DNA of 64,000 nucleotides from NCBI RefSeq assembly GCF_000009765.2, contig NC_003155.5:7812001-7876000 (forward strand), written 5' to 3'. A model generated the notes under the pieces. That model ran no database searches. It saw only the letters and a list, made by a program, of their open reading frames with translations, and had not been told where the DNA came from. The first letter of the stretch is position 1. Each line of letters starts with the position of its first letter. The translations under genes were made by a program, and so were the position numbers. This DNA is from Streptomyces avermitilis MA-4680 = NBRC 14893. Lineage in GTDB: Bacteria; Actinomycetota; Actinomycetes; Streptomycetales; Streptomycetaceae. Positions 1-7,820 of the stretch are shown here, in pieces.

Positions 1-1
1 C

Positions 2-178
2 TTCGGTACGCAGGCGGGCACCAAGCCCCCGCGCTTCGTGCTCTTCGCCTCCGGCTTCATCGAGCACGGCTACCGGCGCTTCATCGAGCGCCGGCTCCGC
101 GAGGAGTTCGGCTTCGAGGGCACGCCGATCCACATCTCGGTACGGGTGCGCGAGAAGCGCGGCAACAAGAAGAAGTAG
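2..178 (+). CDS. der: GTPase Der (EngA), C-terminal fragment
   Basis: This is the last 58 codons of a gene that begins outside the window. The peptide carries the signature of the C-terminal KH-like domain of Der: a [10 protein letters not shown] stretch, then a Tyr-Arg-Arg-Phe-Ile-Glu helix and the near-invariant FEGTPI motif, ending in the basic tail RGNKKK. Der is a tandem-G-domain GTPase needed for 50S ribosome assembly in the cytoplasm. The stop codon is TAG, followed 20 bases later by a hairpin. The identification rests on the C-terminal motif only, but this motif is distinctive. Confidence 0.93.
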
Positions 179-197
179 CGGCTACGGCGGCACGCAG

Positions 198-227
198 AAG
201 GGGCGGTCCCTCCCGGGGCCGCCCCTT
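198..227 (+). terminator. Probable intrinsic terminator of der
   Basis: AAGGGGCGG (198-206) pairs with CCGCCCCTT (219-227), and the loop bases can extend the stem (CCC with GGG). It is followed by a short GTT rather than a T run, as is usual in Streptomyces. It lies 20 bases after the der stop and also sits past the end of the opposite-strand gene, so it may work in both directions. Confidence 0.7.
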
Positions 228-248
228 GTTCGGTATGGGGGTCATCGG

Positions 249-638
249 TCACATGCCCCTGCGCGGGGCGGGCGGCAGCGCCGCCGGGACGTGATGCATC
301 CCCGTGGCGTGCTGGCGCGTGCCCGGCTGCCAGATGGCGGTCGTGGCGAGATGCCCGGTCGCGTGCTGGGGGGTGCCGTGGCGCGCGCCGTACCCGACCG
401 CGCCGTACGAGCCCGTGGTGTACGAGCCAGTGCCCCTCGGAGTGTTGGCGAAGGCGGTGAAGCCCAGATCCTCCTCGCCGCTGCGGTCTCCGGGCAGCGA
501 TCGGAACGATCTGACGTACTCGGCGTAGAGCGCGTCGTAGATCGGGGTGGCCGAGGAACCGTTCGCCAGGTCCTGGGCCGGTCGCGCGGCCGGAACCGGC
601 TGGAACGACGGGCGGCGGGGGGGATCGTATGCGTGCAC
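249..638 (-). CDS. Conserved hypothetical protein, Gly/His/Thr-rich tail
   Basis: A protein of about 130 residues with no function I can name. The first half has an ordered acidic/aromatic stretch (IYDALYAEYVRSFRSLPGDR then a Gly-Glu-Glu-Asp-Leu-Gly-Phe segment), which looks conserved. The second half is low-complexity, rich in Gly, Thr, His and Ala, and probably disordered. The GTG at 638 gives a start just before the ordered part. An in-frame TTG at 665 is the alternative, and neither has a clear Shine-Dalgarno. There is no signal peptide or membrane segment. It is convergent with der. Codon use is typical of the genome, so it is likely real. Confidence 0.6.
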   Translation of the reverse strand: MHAYDPPRRPSFQPVPAARPAQDLANGSSATPIYDALYAEYVRSFRSLPGDRSGEEDLGFTAFANTPRGTGSYTTGSYGAVGYGARHGTPQHATGHLATTAIWQPGTRQHATGMHHVPAALPPAPRRGM

Positions 639-808
639 GTATGTGCCAACGACCCCACCGCCCAACAGATGCGGCCACCGCGCCGATTGAGCAGGTCACC
701 CGGAGTGGGGCACGCTCCGACGGGGGCGCGGGGAACTGCGTGACCTGCCACGGCGGACCCGCGGCCGACGGACCGCCCCTGGTTCCCCGGCCTCGTCCGG
801 CGCAGCGC

Positions 809-1573
809 TCAGGTGCCGGCGAGCGGCAGCGCCGCCGCCACCAGCTTGCCGCCTGCCGCCGCCTTGTCGAGCGCGTCGCGCAGCAGGTCCTCGCGGGGCT
901 GGCGGCCGATCGAGCCGACCGGGGCCGCGAACATGATCACCTGCTGGTGCTTGTTGGCGGCTGCGCGCCAGTTCTCGGCGACCTGGAGCGCCTGGTGCGC
1001 CTGCCACCAGGCGACCGGTGAGCCGCCGCCGGTGCCCGGCTGGAGCACGGCGTGCAGCTGGCCCATGGCGAGCAGCACGGACCAGCCGTGCAGCACGGAC
1101 GGCACCGACTCGATCCGGGTCAGCGGCATGAAGCCCTGCTCGATGAGCAGCGGCAGGAAGTCGTCGCCGGCGGCGGTCGAGCCCGGGCGCACGATGGGTC
1201 CGGTCGGCTCGACGACGAGCGCCGGGTGCAACTCGCCGCTGATCAGGACCAGTCCGCTGGTGACACCGAGCACGGCCTGCTCGGGCACCGGAGTGCCGGG
1301 CCCTTCCTCGGCGGCGATGGAGCGGACTGCGCCCTGGAGCTGCTCCTCGGTGACCTGGACGACCTGCGAGGGCAGGCAGGTGGCGTGGGCGAAGGCGAGG
1401 ACGGCGGTCTCGTCGCCGATGAACAGGACGGTGCTGGTGTGCTCCTGCTCGGAGTCGCCCGGGGTACGGCAGGACGTGCAGTCGTAACTGCCCGGGGCGT
1501 TCTCTCCGGCGAGCAGCCGGTCGGCTTCTTCGTCGCCGATCTCGGCGCGTACGTCGTCGCTGACGTCGAGCAT
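809..1573 (-). CDS. Hypothetical cytoplasmic protein with CxxC near the N-terminus
   Basis: About 254 residues from the ATG at 1573 (MLDVSDDVRAEIG). An in-frame ATG at 1636 would add 21 Pro/Arg-rich residues that look non-coding. The N-terminal part has a CTSC pair followed by an acidic Ser/Glu segment, then alternating hydrophobic strands (VLFIGDETAVLAFAHATCLP). The C-terminal half ends with hydrophobic strands around VIMFAAPVG. There is no transmembrane segment or signal peptide. I do not recognise a named family. The CTSC and later Cys could form a thiol or metal site, but this is inference. It appears monocistronic, with a 480-base gap upstream. Confidence 0.65.
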   Translation of the reverse strand: MLDVSDDVRAEIGDEEADRLLAGENAPGSYDCTSCRTPGDSEQEHTSTVLFIGDETAVLAFAHATCLPSQVVQVTEEQLQGAVRSIAAEEGPGTPVPEQAVLGVTSGLVLISGELHPALVVEPTGPIVRPGSTAAGDDFLPLLIEQGFMPLTRIESVPSVLHGWSVLLAMGQLHAVLQPGTGGGSPVAWWQAHQALQVAENWRAAANKHQQVIMFAAPVGSIGRQPREDLLRDALDKAAAGGKLVAAALPLAGT

Positions 1574-1927
1574 GCGCGGCACGGGTGGCTCCCTCGGGAT
1601 GCGGTGCGTGGCGATGCCGGGTGGCTCCCGGCTCACGGGCTCGGGGGGTCCCCGGGCTCACGAAGAAGACAACGGGCGATCTGTGGCCGGAGTCACGCCC
1701 GGAAGCGAACGGAATCGAACCAACCGGCGCGCAGCGTGAAGCCGTGTGCGGAATGCGTTACTCCACGCCAACTTCCCGGGGCCTCAAGGAAGTTGGGTCG
1801 GTGAGGTGGGTCACAGATCATCAGACCGGCAGGTCGACAAATCCGGAAATCGGCGAATGAAGTGGGTGGCTGAAAGTCGCCGATACCTCGGGTAACGGCG
1901 AACTGGCCTGGAGTGACGAGGAGTTGG

Positions 1928-2120
1928 TTGATATCGCGTCACCGCCCTCTCTAGATTGCTCCGCCGTGTGCAACGAGCACCGCTCGGGTACGTCCGCCGG
2001 CCGCACGACAGCCAGTCCAGCACCACCTCCGGCGGACGGGGCGAGCACGGCGACCGCGTCCTACGCGCAGGGAGCCGTGCCCCGCCTTGGGGGATCCCGG
2101 GTGATTCGAGAGGGAAATAC
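1928..2120 (+). promoter_or_regulatory. Promoter and structured 5' leader of the first rpf gene
   Basis: The gap 1574-2120 has no convincing gene. Near its end is a sigma-70-like promoter, TTGATA (1928-1933), 18-base spacer, TAGATT (1952-1957), placing the start of transcription near 1964. The resulting leader of about 157 bases is rich in stems: CGTCCGCCGG (1991-2000) with CCGGCGGACG (2029-2038), and GCACGGC (2046-2052) with GCCGTGC (2074-2080). A purine-rich ribosome site (GAGAGGGA) precedes ATG 2121. Leaders of rpf genes in Streptomyces are known to carry c-di-AMP (ydaO-type) riboswitches. I could not match the ydaO conserved loops here, so the class is left open. Confidence 0.5.
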
Positions 2121-2795
2121 ATGTCCGAATGTGCCGATAGCACTCGTAAGGTTCGTACGACTCGTACGACGGCGGTCCTCGCCGGGGCAGCGCTCCTCGC
2201 CCCGCTCGGACTGCTCGCCGCGACCGGCGAAGCCGCCGCGGCCGACAGCGGAGTGTGGGACCGCATCGCACAGTGCGAGAGCGGCGGAAACTGGCACATC
2301 AACACCGGCAACGGCTACTACGGGGGACTGCAGTTCTCCGCCGGCACCTGGCGCGCGTACGGCGGCACGGCCTACGCGGCGACCGCCGACCAGGCGTCCA
2401 GGGGCCAGCAGATCGCCGTCGCCACCAAGGTCCAGCGTGCGCAGGGCTGGGGTGCCTGGCCCACCTGCTCGGCACGCGCCGGAGCAGGCGGAAGCGCGCC
2501 CGCCGCATCGGGCACCGGGGCGAGCGGCGGGTCGTCCTCCGCCGGTTCGGCCACCACCGAGTCGGCCGCATCGGCCAAGCAGGCCCCGTCGAAGCAGTCG
2601 AAGGCGCCGACGCGCGCGCCGGAACACACCAACCGCAACTCCTCCCGCGGCGACTACACCGTCCGCGACGGTGACACGCTCAGCGGCATCGCGTCCCGGC
2701 ACGGGACCACCTGGCAGAAGCTGTACGCCGCCAACAAGACGGTGCTCGGCGGTGACCCCGACCTGATCATGCCCGGACAGCGGCTCGCGCTCTGA
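2121..2795 (+). CDS. Secreted resuscitation-promoting factor-like muralytic enzyme with LysM
   Basis: 224 residues from ATG 2121, chosen because of the GAGAGGGA ribosome site and the signal peptide (residues 1-41, Ala-rich end). Residues 43-117 are a transglycosylase-like (Rpf) domain with the catalytic Glu in QCESGGNW (Glu53) and the NTGNGYYGGLQF motif. Residues 118-175 are an Ala/Ser/Gly-rich linker, and 178-224 a LysM peptidoglycan-binding domain (YTVRDGDTLSGIA). Family members cleave glycan strands and help spore germination and regrowth. It is followed by a perfect palindrome and by a second gene of the same build. Only the Streptomyces paralogue name is uncertain. Confidence 0.9.
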   Translation: MSECADSTRKVRTTRTTAVLAGAALLAPLGLLAATGEAAAADSGVWDRIAQCESGGNWHINTGNGYYGGLQFSAGTWRAYGGTAYAATADQASRGQQIAVATKVQRAQGWGAWPTCSARAGAGGSAPAASGTGASGGSSSAGSATTESAASAKQAPSKQSKAPTRAPEHTNRNSSRGDYTVRDGDTLSGIASRHGTTWQKLYAANKTVLGGDPDLIMPGQRLAL

Positions 2796-2852
2796 GCGGC
2801 GCTCCCCCTTCGGTCCCGGACGGCCCCTGCGACGGCACGGGCGTCCGGGCAC

Positions 2853-2886
2853 GGGTCCCACCCGGTCGGCCGACCGGGTGGGACCC
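2853..2886. terminator. 34-base perfect palindrome, probable terminator
   Basis: The left arm GGGTCCCACCCGGTCGG (2853-2869) is the exact reverse complement of the right arm CCGACCGGGTGGGACCC (2870-2886), with no central loop base. It lies 57 bases after the first rpf-like gene and 47 before the next, so it most likely ends the first transcript and isolates the two genes. There is no T run. Confidence 0.65.
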
Positions 2887-2933
2887 CGGCGCGGCTCAAG
2901 GGGCGGGCCGGGGCAGCTGCTTAGCGTGACGCG

Positions 2934-3524
2934 ATGCGCCCCGTGTCCCGCCGCCGCGACCGTGACCGCCTTTCTGTGCGGGTGCGTGCCCGCGTCGGCT
3001 TCCCGTACCTGGTGGTGGCCGCGCTGGCCGTCGTACTCGCCCCCGCGGGGGCGGTCGCCGCGCCACCGCCCCCGCTTCCCGGCCCCCAGGCGGCACCGGT
3101 GTCGTACGAGTGCGCCAAGGACGAGTGGCCCTGGGACTGCCTCGCCGACTGCGAGAGCAGCGGGCGCTGGGACGCGAACACCGGGAACGACTTCTACGGG
3201 GGGCTGCAGTTCCGGCAGCCCACGTGGGAGGAGTTCGGCGGACTGACGTACGCCCCGCGCGCTGACCTGGCCACGCGCAAGCAGCAGATCGCGGTCGCGG
3301 AGCGGGTGCTGGCCACCCAGGGGTGGCAGGCGTGGCCCGCCTGCGCCAAGAGGTACGGGCTCGAGGGCCGCGCGCACGTGGTGAAGGCCGGCGAGACGCT
3401 CGCCTCGATCGCCCGCGCGTACGACGTCAAGGGCGGCTGGACGGCGCTCTACCAGGCCAACAAGGAAGTGGTCGGGGCACGGCCGGACCGGCTGAAGACC
3501 GGGACGGTGCTGCTGATCCCGTAG
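2934..3524 (+). CDS. Second secreted Rpf/LysM cell-wall hydrolase
   Basis: 196 residues. A basic N-terminus followed by a hydrophobic core (LVVAALAVVLAPAGAVAA) gives a signal peptide to about residue 43. The Rpf transglycosylase-like domain covers about 58-138, with the catalytic Glu74 in DCESSGRW, NTGNDFYGGLQF and the terminal WPAC. A LysM domain fills 148-196 (HVVKAGETLASIA). Unlike its neighbour it has almost no linker and carries extra Cys residues (Cys60, Cys69, Cys73, Cys137). It was probably produced by duplication, but divergence is large. A short GGCCGCGCGCGGCC palindrome at 3531-3544 follows. Confidence 0.88.
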   Translation: MRPVSRRRDRDRLSVRVRARVGFPYLVVAALAVVLAPAGAVAAPPPPLPGPQAAPVSYECAKDEWPWDCLADCESSGRWDANTGNDFYGGLQFRQPTWEEFGGLTYAPRADLATRKQQIAVAERVLATQGWQAWPACAKRYGLEGRAHVVKAGETLASIARAYDVKGGWTALYQANKEVVGARPDRLKTGTVLLIP

Positions 3525-3602
3525 CGTTCCGGCCGCGCGCGGCCCCTCGGGCGGGGTGCTGTGCGGGCCGCCTCCGCCGTCCGGGGGTGTCCGCCTCGTC
3601 CG

Positions 3603-4253
3603 TCACGGCCGGGCGAGTTCGGCCGCCTCTCCGCTGAAGGCGACGGCGCCGCGCCGCAGTTCGTGGACGAGGACGGTACGGCCCGCCGGTCCGGCCAGAC
3701 CGTGCGGCAGGCGCTGCTCGGCGACGATCACACAGGCGTCGAGGCCGCTCAGCAGCCGGTAGGTACGGGCCGCGACCTCCGGTGACATGCCCTGTGCCGG
3801 TTCGTCGACGAGCACCACGCGCGCGGGTGCCGCCAGCGCCCGGGAGAGGGCGAGCATGCGCTGCTCGCCGCCGGAGAGGGTGCCGGCGCGGTGCGGGAGC
3901 AGCGGCTCGAGCTGCGGGTAGGCGTCGAGGGCGGGCGCGAGGTCCCCGGCCGTCAGCTCCAGGTTCTCCCGGACCGTGAGGGAGGCGAACACGGCCCGCC
4001 GCTCCGGGACGAGGCACAGCCCGCGCCGGGCCCGCTCGTACGCGGGCAGGCGGGTCACGTCGGCGCCGTCCCAGACCACCGCGCCGCCGGACAGCGGGAC
4101 GCCGCCGGCGAGGGCGCGCAGTACGGTCGTACGGCCCGAGCCGTTGCGGCCGAGCAGCACGGTGAGGCCCGGGCCCGGCGCGACCAGGGACACGCCGTGC
4201 AAGGCCTCCAGGGGGCCGTAGCGCACGCGCGCGTGGCGCAGGGCGATGCTCAT
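3603..4253 (-). CDS. livF: LivF-type ABC transporter ATPase with altered Walker A
   Basis: 216 residues, an ATP-binding subunit of a branched-chain amino-acid (HAAT) importer. The order of motifs is Walker A at 36-43 (GRNGSGRTT), signature LSGGE at 126-130, Walker B VVLVDEP (Asp150, Glu151) and VAEQR at the H-loop position. The Walker A lysine is replaced by Arg41, which normally abolishes or weakens ATP hydrolysis at that site. Its ATG at 4253 overlaps the livG stop (ATGA), so the two are translationally coupled. It is slightly short for LivF (about 230-240). It is likely the non-catalytic half of a heterodimer. Confidence 0.85.
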   Translation of the reverse strand: MSIALRHARVRYGPLEALHGVSLVAPGPGLTVLLGRNGSGRTTVLRALAGGVPLSGGAVVWDGADVTRLPAYERARRGLCLVPERRAVFASLTVRENLELTAGDLAPALDAYPQLEPLLPHRAGTLSGGEQRMLALSRALAAPARVVLVDEPAQGMSPEVAARTYRLLSGLDACVIVAEQRLPHGLAGPAGRTVLVHELRRGAVAFSGEAAELARP

Positions 4254-5122
4254 GCTCCGCCTCCGCCCCCGCCTTCGGCTCCGCCGTCCAGGACACGGTC
4301 GGCGGGCCCTGAGGCGACGATCCGGCCGGCGGTCATCACATGCACGATGTCGGCGAGGTCGGCGACCAGGTCGAGATCGTGTTCGACGACGAGCAGGGCG
4401 GTGCCGTCCGCGGCGAGGGCCCGCAGCACGCGGGCCAGCGCGGTCACCTCGGCGGTGTCGAGACCTGCGGCGGGTTCGTCGAGCAGCAGGACGCGCGGGC
4501 TGCCGGCCAGGGCCCGCGCCAGTTCGACCCGTCTGAGGGTTCCGGTCGGCAGCCCGGCGGTGGGCAGCGCACGTACGGGCCCGTCGAGTCCGAGCAGCCG
4601 CAGGGACCGTGCCACGGCCGCCGGATCGGGGAGGCGTCCCTGCTCGGCGCCGATCCGCACGTTCTCGGCCACGGTCAACGAGGGGAAGACGGCCAACTGC
4701 TGAAAGGTCCGCGCGATACCGAGCCGGGTCCGGGCGTGCGCGGCCAGCCGGGTGACGTCGCGGTCGCCGAACAGCACCTGCCCGCGCGCGGGGCGCAGGG
4801 TCCCGGCGAGGCAGTGGAACAGGGTGCTCTTTCCGGCGCCGTTGGGGCCCACGACGGCGGTGACACGGCCGGGCGGCAGCTCGAGGTCGACGCCGTCGAG
4901 GGCGGTGCAGTCACCGTAGGCGGCGTGCAGCCGGCGGGCCCGCAGGGTGTGCGGGGCGACGGGGGAGGGGCGGGGAGCCGCGGCGCGAGGCGCGTTCCGG
5001 GAGCGTGACCGCGGGCCATGGGACGCACCGGGGCCCTGGCCGGCTGCCGGGCGGGACACGGCCCCCGGCACACCGGCGGCCCCGTCGGCGTCCGGCCGGG
5101 ACGCGGGCCCCGGCCGCTCCAC
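4250..5122 (-). CDS. livG: LivG-type ABC transporter ATPase
   Basis: 290 residues from the only usable in-frame start, GTG 5122. The LivG fold begins near residue 60 (LRARRLHAAYGD), after a Pro/Ala/Arg-rich extension of about 58 residues. Walker A is intact (GPNGAGKST, Lys98), Walker B is LLLDEP (Asp215, Glu216) and the H-loop His is present (VVEHD). The signature is degenerate, LPTGTLRR at 191-198 instead of LS-G-Q. The reading frame runs open without a start all the way back to the stop codon of livHM, through a 9-residue repeat. Internal GTG codons near residues 18 and 22 are alternative starts. Confidence 0.82.
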   Translation of the reverse strand: MERPGPASRPDADGAAGVPGAVSRPAAGQGPGASHGPRSRSRNAPRAAAPRPSPVAPHTLRARRLHAAYGDCTALDGVDLELPPGRVTAVVGPNGAGKSTLFHCLAGTLRPARGQVLFGDRDVTRLAAHARTRLGIARTFQQLAVFPSLTVAENVRIGAEQGRLPDPAAVARSLRLLGLDGPVRALPTAGLPTGTLRRVELARALAGSPRVLLLDEPAAGLDTAEVTALARVLRALAADGTALLVVEHDLDLVADLADIVHVMTAGRIVASGPADRVLDGGAEGGGGGGA

Positions 5123-5123
5123 C

Positions 5124-5285
5124 GGACTGCTTCCCGTCGGGCGTTCGGCCGGACTGCCTGCCGTCGGGCGTCCGGCCGGACTGCCTGCCGTCGGGCGTCC
5201 GGCCGGACTGCCTGCCGTCGGGCGTCCGGCCGGACTGCTTCCCGTCGGGCGTTCCGCCGGAGCGCCTCCCGTCGGGCGTTCCGCG
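5124..5285. repeat. 27-bp tandem repeat, six units, between livHM and livG
   Basis: Six head-to-tail 27-base units start at 5124, 5151, 5178, 5205, 5232 and 5259. Units two to four are identical or nearly so, and the outer units have diverged. On the minus strand, in the common frame of livHM and livG, each unit encodes nine residues of the type AGRPTAGSP. The period is a multiple of three and there is no in-frame stop inside, so copy-number change would not break the frame. Confidence 0.92.
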
Positions 5286-5290
5286 GTCCT

Positions 5291-7186
5291 CTAGCCCGCC
5301 GCCGCCGTGGCCTCCGGGAGCACGGGCCCCCCGGCCGGCCGCACCCTCCGCCGTATCCGCGCCCCCAGCGGTGTCAGGCTCGGCCGGCGGTGCGGCGGAC
5401 GTCGTGCGGCCGTGGCGCGCAGGGCCTCGTACGGGCCGCCGGGGAAGCGGCCGACGAGGACCGCCAGGACGCCGATCAGGGCCGCCGCCACCCCGCCCCG
5501 CGCCCCCGCGTCGAGGCCCACCAGCAGGGCCGCGGCAGCCAGTGCGCCCAGCACGCTGTCCGCGCCGAGGACCACGACGGCCGCGAACCACAGCAGCCCG
5601 CGCACCGGGTCGTACGCCGTCGCGTCGAAGGCCCGCAGACCCATGCCGAGCATCCCGCCGCCCAGCGCGGCCAGGGCGGCGCCCGCCACGAACGCCGTCA
5701 GTTTCAGGGCCGCGACGTGGACGCCCGCGGCGGCCGCGCCCGGCTCGTGGTCGCGCATCGCCGCGAGGGCCCGGCCCGTGCGGCCCCGGCGCAGGGCGCT
5801 CGCCGCCCACAACGCGCCCGCCAGGAGCACGAGTTCGAGTACGTAGTAGGCGCGGTCCCCCGCGAAGCCCGCCGGGCGGTCCAGGGACAGGCCCGACGTC
5901 GCGTACGGCTGGGTGAAGACGAAGCGGCTCACCCCGACGCCCACCGCGAAGGTCGCGAGCGCGAGCGCGAGGCCGTGGCGGCCGATCGCGGGCCGGCCGG
6001 TGAGCAGGCCGAGCGGGGCCACCAGGAGGACGGCCAGGGCGAGGGCCGCCAGTTCGGGCACCCGGGGCAGGCCCGGGAAGCGGCCCGCCGCCAGCAGCGC
6101 GGTGAACAGGGCGCCCAGACCCGCGTACGCCGCCTGCCCGAGCGAGATCTGGCCGCCGCGGCCCGTCACCACGACCAGGGACAGCAGCACCACGCCCAGC
6201 GCGGGCACCTGGACCGAGGTGTGCAGGTCCGAGCCCGCGAAACCGAGGGGCAGGAGGAAGAGGACCACGGCCACGATCCACGCGCCCGGCGGGGTCGGCA
6301 CCCGGGCCGTCGCCGTGCGGGGGAGCGCGTCGCGGCCGCCGACGCCGGGCAGGACGAGCGCCGCGACCAGCAGCGCCACGACGAACAGGTTCGCGCCGAC
6401 CGCCTGGAGCAACGGCTCCGCCCAGCCCGACGGATGCAGCCGCGTCAACTGGCTCTGGGCCACGCCGATGCCGAGCGCCACCACCACGGCCACCGGCAGG
6501 CTCCGCATCCGCGCGGCGACCGCGACCGCGACCACCTCCATGACGAGGAGCGGCATCCCGTACGGGTCGAGGCGCACCACGGGAGCCAGGAGTACGCCCG
6601 TCAGACCCGCCGTGAAGGAGCCGAACGCCCAGCCCGCCGCCGCCACCCGGTCGGCGTCGATGCCGCCGAGCACGGCCAGCGCACGGTCGTCGACCACCGC
6701 CCGCAGCTCCCGGCCGAAGCGCGTCCGGCGCGTCACCGCCCCCACCCCGGCGGCCAGCACCAGCGCCACCGCCAACTGCCCCCAGGGGTCGGCCGACACG
6801 AGCGTCGGCGCGTCCGCGCGGGCCCCGGAACCCCATACCAGCGTGGCCCCGCCGACCAGCAGCACGAACACCCCGATGGACGCGACCAGCGTCCGTACCG
6901 GATCACCGCCCGGCACGGACAGCGGACGGAAGACGAAGCGCTCCAGGACGATGCCGATCCCCGGAGCCACCACCAGCAGGGTGACCGCCGCACCGGCCGC
7001 GAGGGGCCAGCCCCACTCGACCGTGAACTGCCGCAGCAGATACGCGCACACCATCGCGACCGCCCCGTGCGCGAAGTTGAGCACGCCGGTCGCCCGGTGG
7101 GTGACGACCAGCCCGACGCCGGTGAGAGCGGCGGCGCTGCCGACCGAGAGCCCGGCGAGGGCCAGGTCGTACGTGAGCGAGGCCAT
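5291..7186 (-). CDS. Fused LivH-LivM branched-chain amino-acid permease
   Basis: 631 residues, a single polypeptide made of two HAAT-family permease domains. Residues 1 to about 290 are LivH-like (NFAHGAVAMVCAYL near the N-terminus), and about 305-590 LivM-like (GQISLGQAAYAGLGALFTAL). Both are highly hydrophobic with many membrane segments. The tail after about 590 is Arg/Pro/Ala-rich. The ATG at 7186 overlaps the stop of the upstream membrane-protein gene. It ends with TAG 5291-5293, directly followed in the same frame by the repeat that leads into livG. With livG and livF it should form the membrane part of one importer. Confidence 0.9.
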   Translation of the reverse strand: MASLTYDLALAGLSVGSAAALTGVGLVVTHRATGVLNFAHGAVAMVCAYLLRQFTVEWGWPLAAGAAVTLLVVAPGIGIVLERFVFRPLSVPGGDPVRTLVASIGVFVLLVGGATLVWGSGARADAPTLVSADPWGQLAVALVLAAGVGAVTRRTRFGRELRAVVDDRALAVLGGIDADRVAAAGWAFGSFTAGLTGVLLAPVVRLDPYGMPLLVMEVVAVAVAARMRSLPVAVVVALGIGVAQSQLTRLHPSGWAEPLLQAVGANLFVVALLVAALVLPGVGGRDALPRTATARVPTPPGAWIVAVVLFLLPLGFAGSDLHTSVQVPALGVVLLSLVVVTGRGGQISLGQAAYAGLGALFTALLAAGRFPGLPRVPELAALALAVLLVAPLGLLTGRPAIGRHGLALALATFAVGVGVSRFVFTQPYATSGLSLDRPAGFAGDRAYYVLELVLLAGALWAASALRRGRTGRALAAMRDHEPGAAAAGVHVAALKLTAFVAGAALAALGGGMLGMGLRAFDATAYDPVRGLLWFAAVVVLGADSVLGALAAAALLVGLDAGARGGVAAALIGVLAVLVGRFPGGPYEALRATAARRPPHRRPSLTPLGARIRRRVRPAGGPVLPEATAAAG

Positions 7187-7668
7187 CAGCCGACCGGACC
7201 GGGGGGCGGCGGCTCACAGATCGGGCACGGGCCGAGTTCCCCGCTCGCCCACAGCCGTGAATCCGCCGGTACCGCCTCGGACTTGCCGGCGACCAGCGGG
7301 CAGTCGGCCCGGTGCCACAGCGTGCCGCCCGGCACCCTCAGCAGCTCCCCGCTGGTGGCGACGGGGGCGGCCGCCGCCTGCCCCGGCTCCGCCACGCCGG
7401 CGGGCTCGGCCGCGACCAGCAGCCCGTACAGCTCCTCCACACGCGCCGCCGCCGACGCGGGCCCGCCGTGCGTGAGCAGCACCGCTCCCGCGATGATCAG
7501 CGCGGCGCCGGGCACCGTGCAGGACGCCAGATACGGCAACTGCCGCTCCGCGTACCGCTCGCCGGAGACGCCGTACCAGCCGAGGACGCAGAACACCGCG
7601 CCGGCGGCGAGCGCGGCCCAGCCGGCCCAGAGGACGAGGTGCGCGGTCCGCAGTCGCCGTGTCCGCAT
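7186..7668 (-). CDS. Small membrane protein with Cys-rich C-terminus, liv-linked
   Basis: About 160 residues from ATG 7668. An in-frame upstream start at 7788 would overlap the divergent gene's promoter and adds Arg/Ser-rich sequence. Two membrane segments lie near residues 8-28 and 45-65. The cytoplasmic or exposed C-terminal half ends with WHRADCPLVAGK and LGPCPICEPP, a possible Cys/His metal site. The stop overlaps the livHM start (TGATG), so it heads the liv operon and is coupled to it. I know of no experimental function. A sensor or accessory role for the transporter is inference. Confidence 0.65.
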   Translation of the reverse strand: MRTRRLRTAHLVLWAGWAALAAGAVFCVLGWYGVSGERYAERQLPYLASCTVPGAALIIAGAVLLTHGGPASAAARVEELYGLLVAAEPAGVAEPGQAAAAPVATSGELLRVPGGTLWHRADCPLVAGKSEAVPADSRLWASGELGPCPICEPPPPGPVG

Positions 7669-7820
7669 CCGGGCTCCCACACGTCGTGTGTCCGTCGGTG
7701 TCTGTCCGCGCCTGCCTGCGTCTGTCCAAGTGAGCCGATGGCTTGCACTATGCCTTCTGGAAGCTGACCCTGAAAGCTCCGGGCGCACCCCGCCCGGACC
7801 GACACCCGGTGGTGAGCCAG

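Noticed and set aside
1964..2120. c-di-AMP (ydaO) riboswitch
   Set aside because: It is expected for rpf leaders, but I could not place the conserved ydaO loops, so it is reported only as an unclassified structured leader.
5124..5285. CRISPR-like array
   Set aside because: The 27-base units are directly adjacent with no spacers and encode an in-frame 9-residue repeat.
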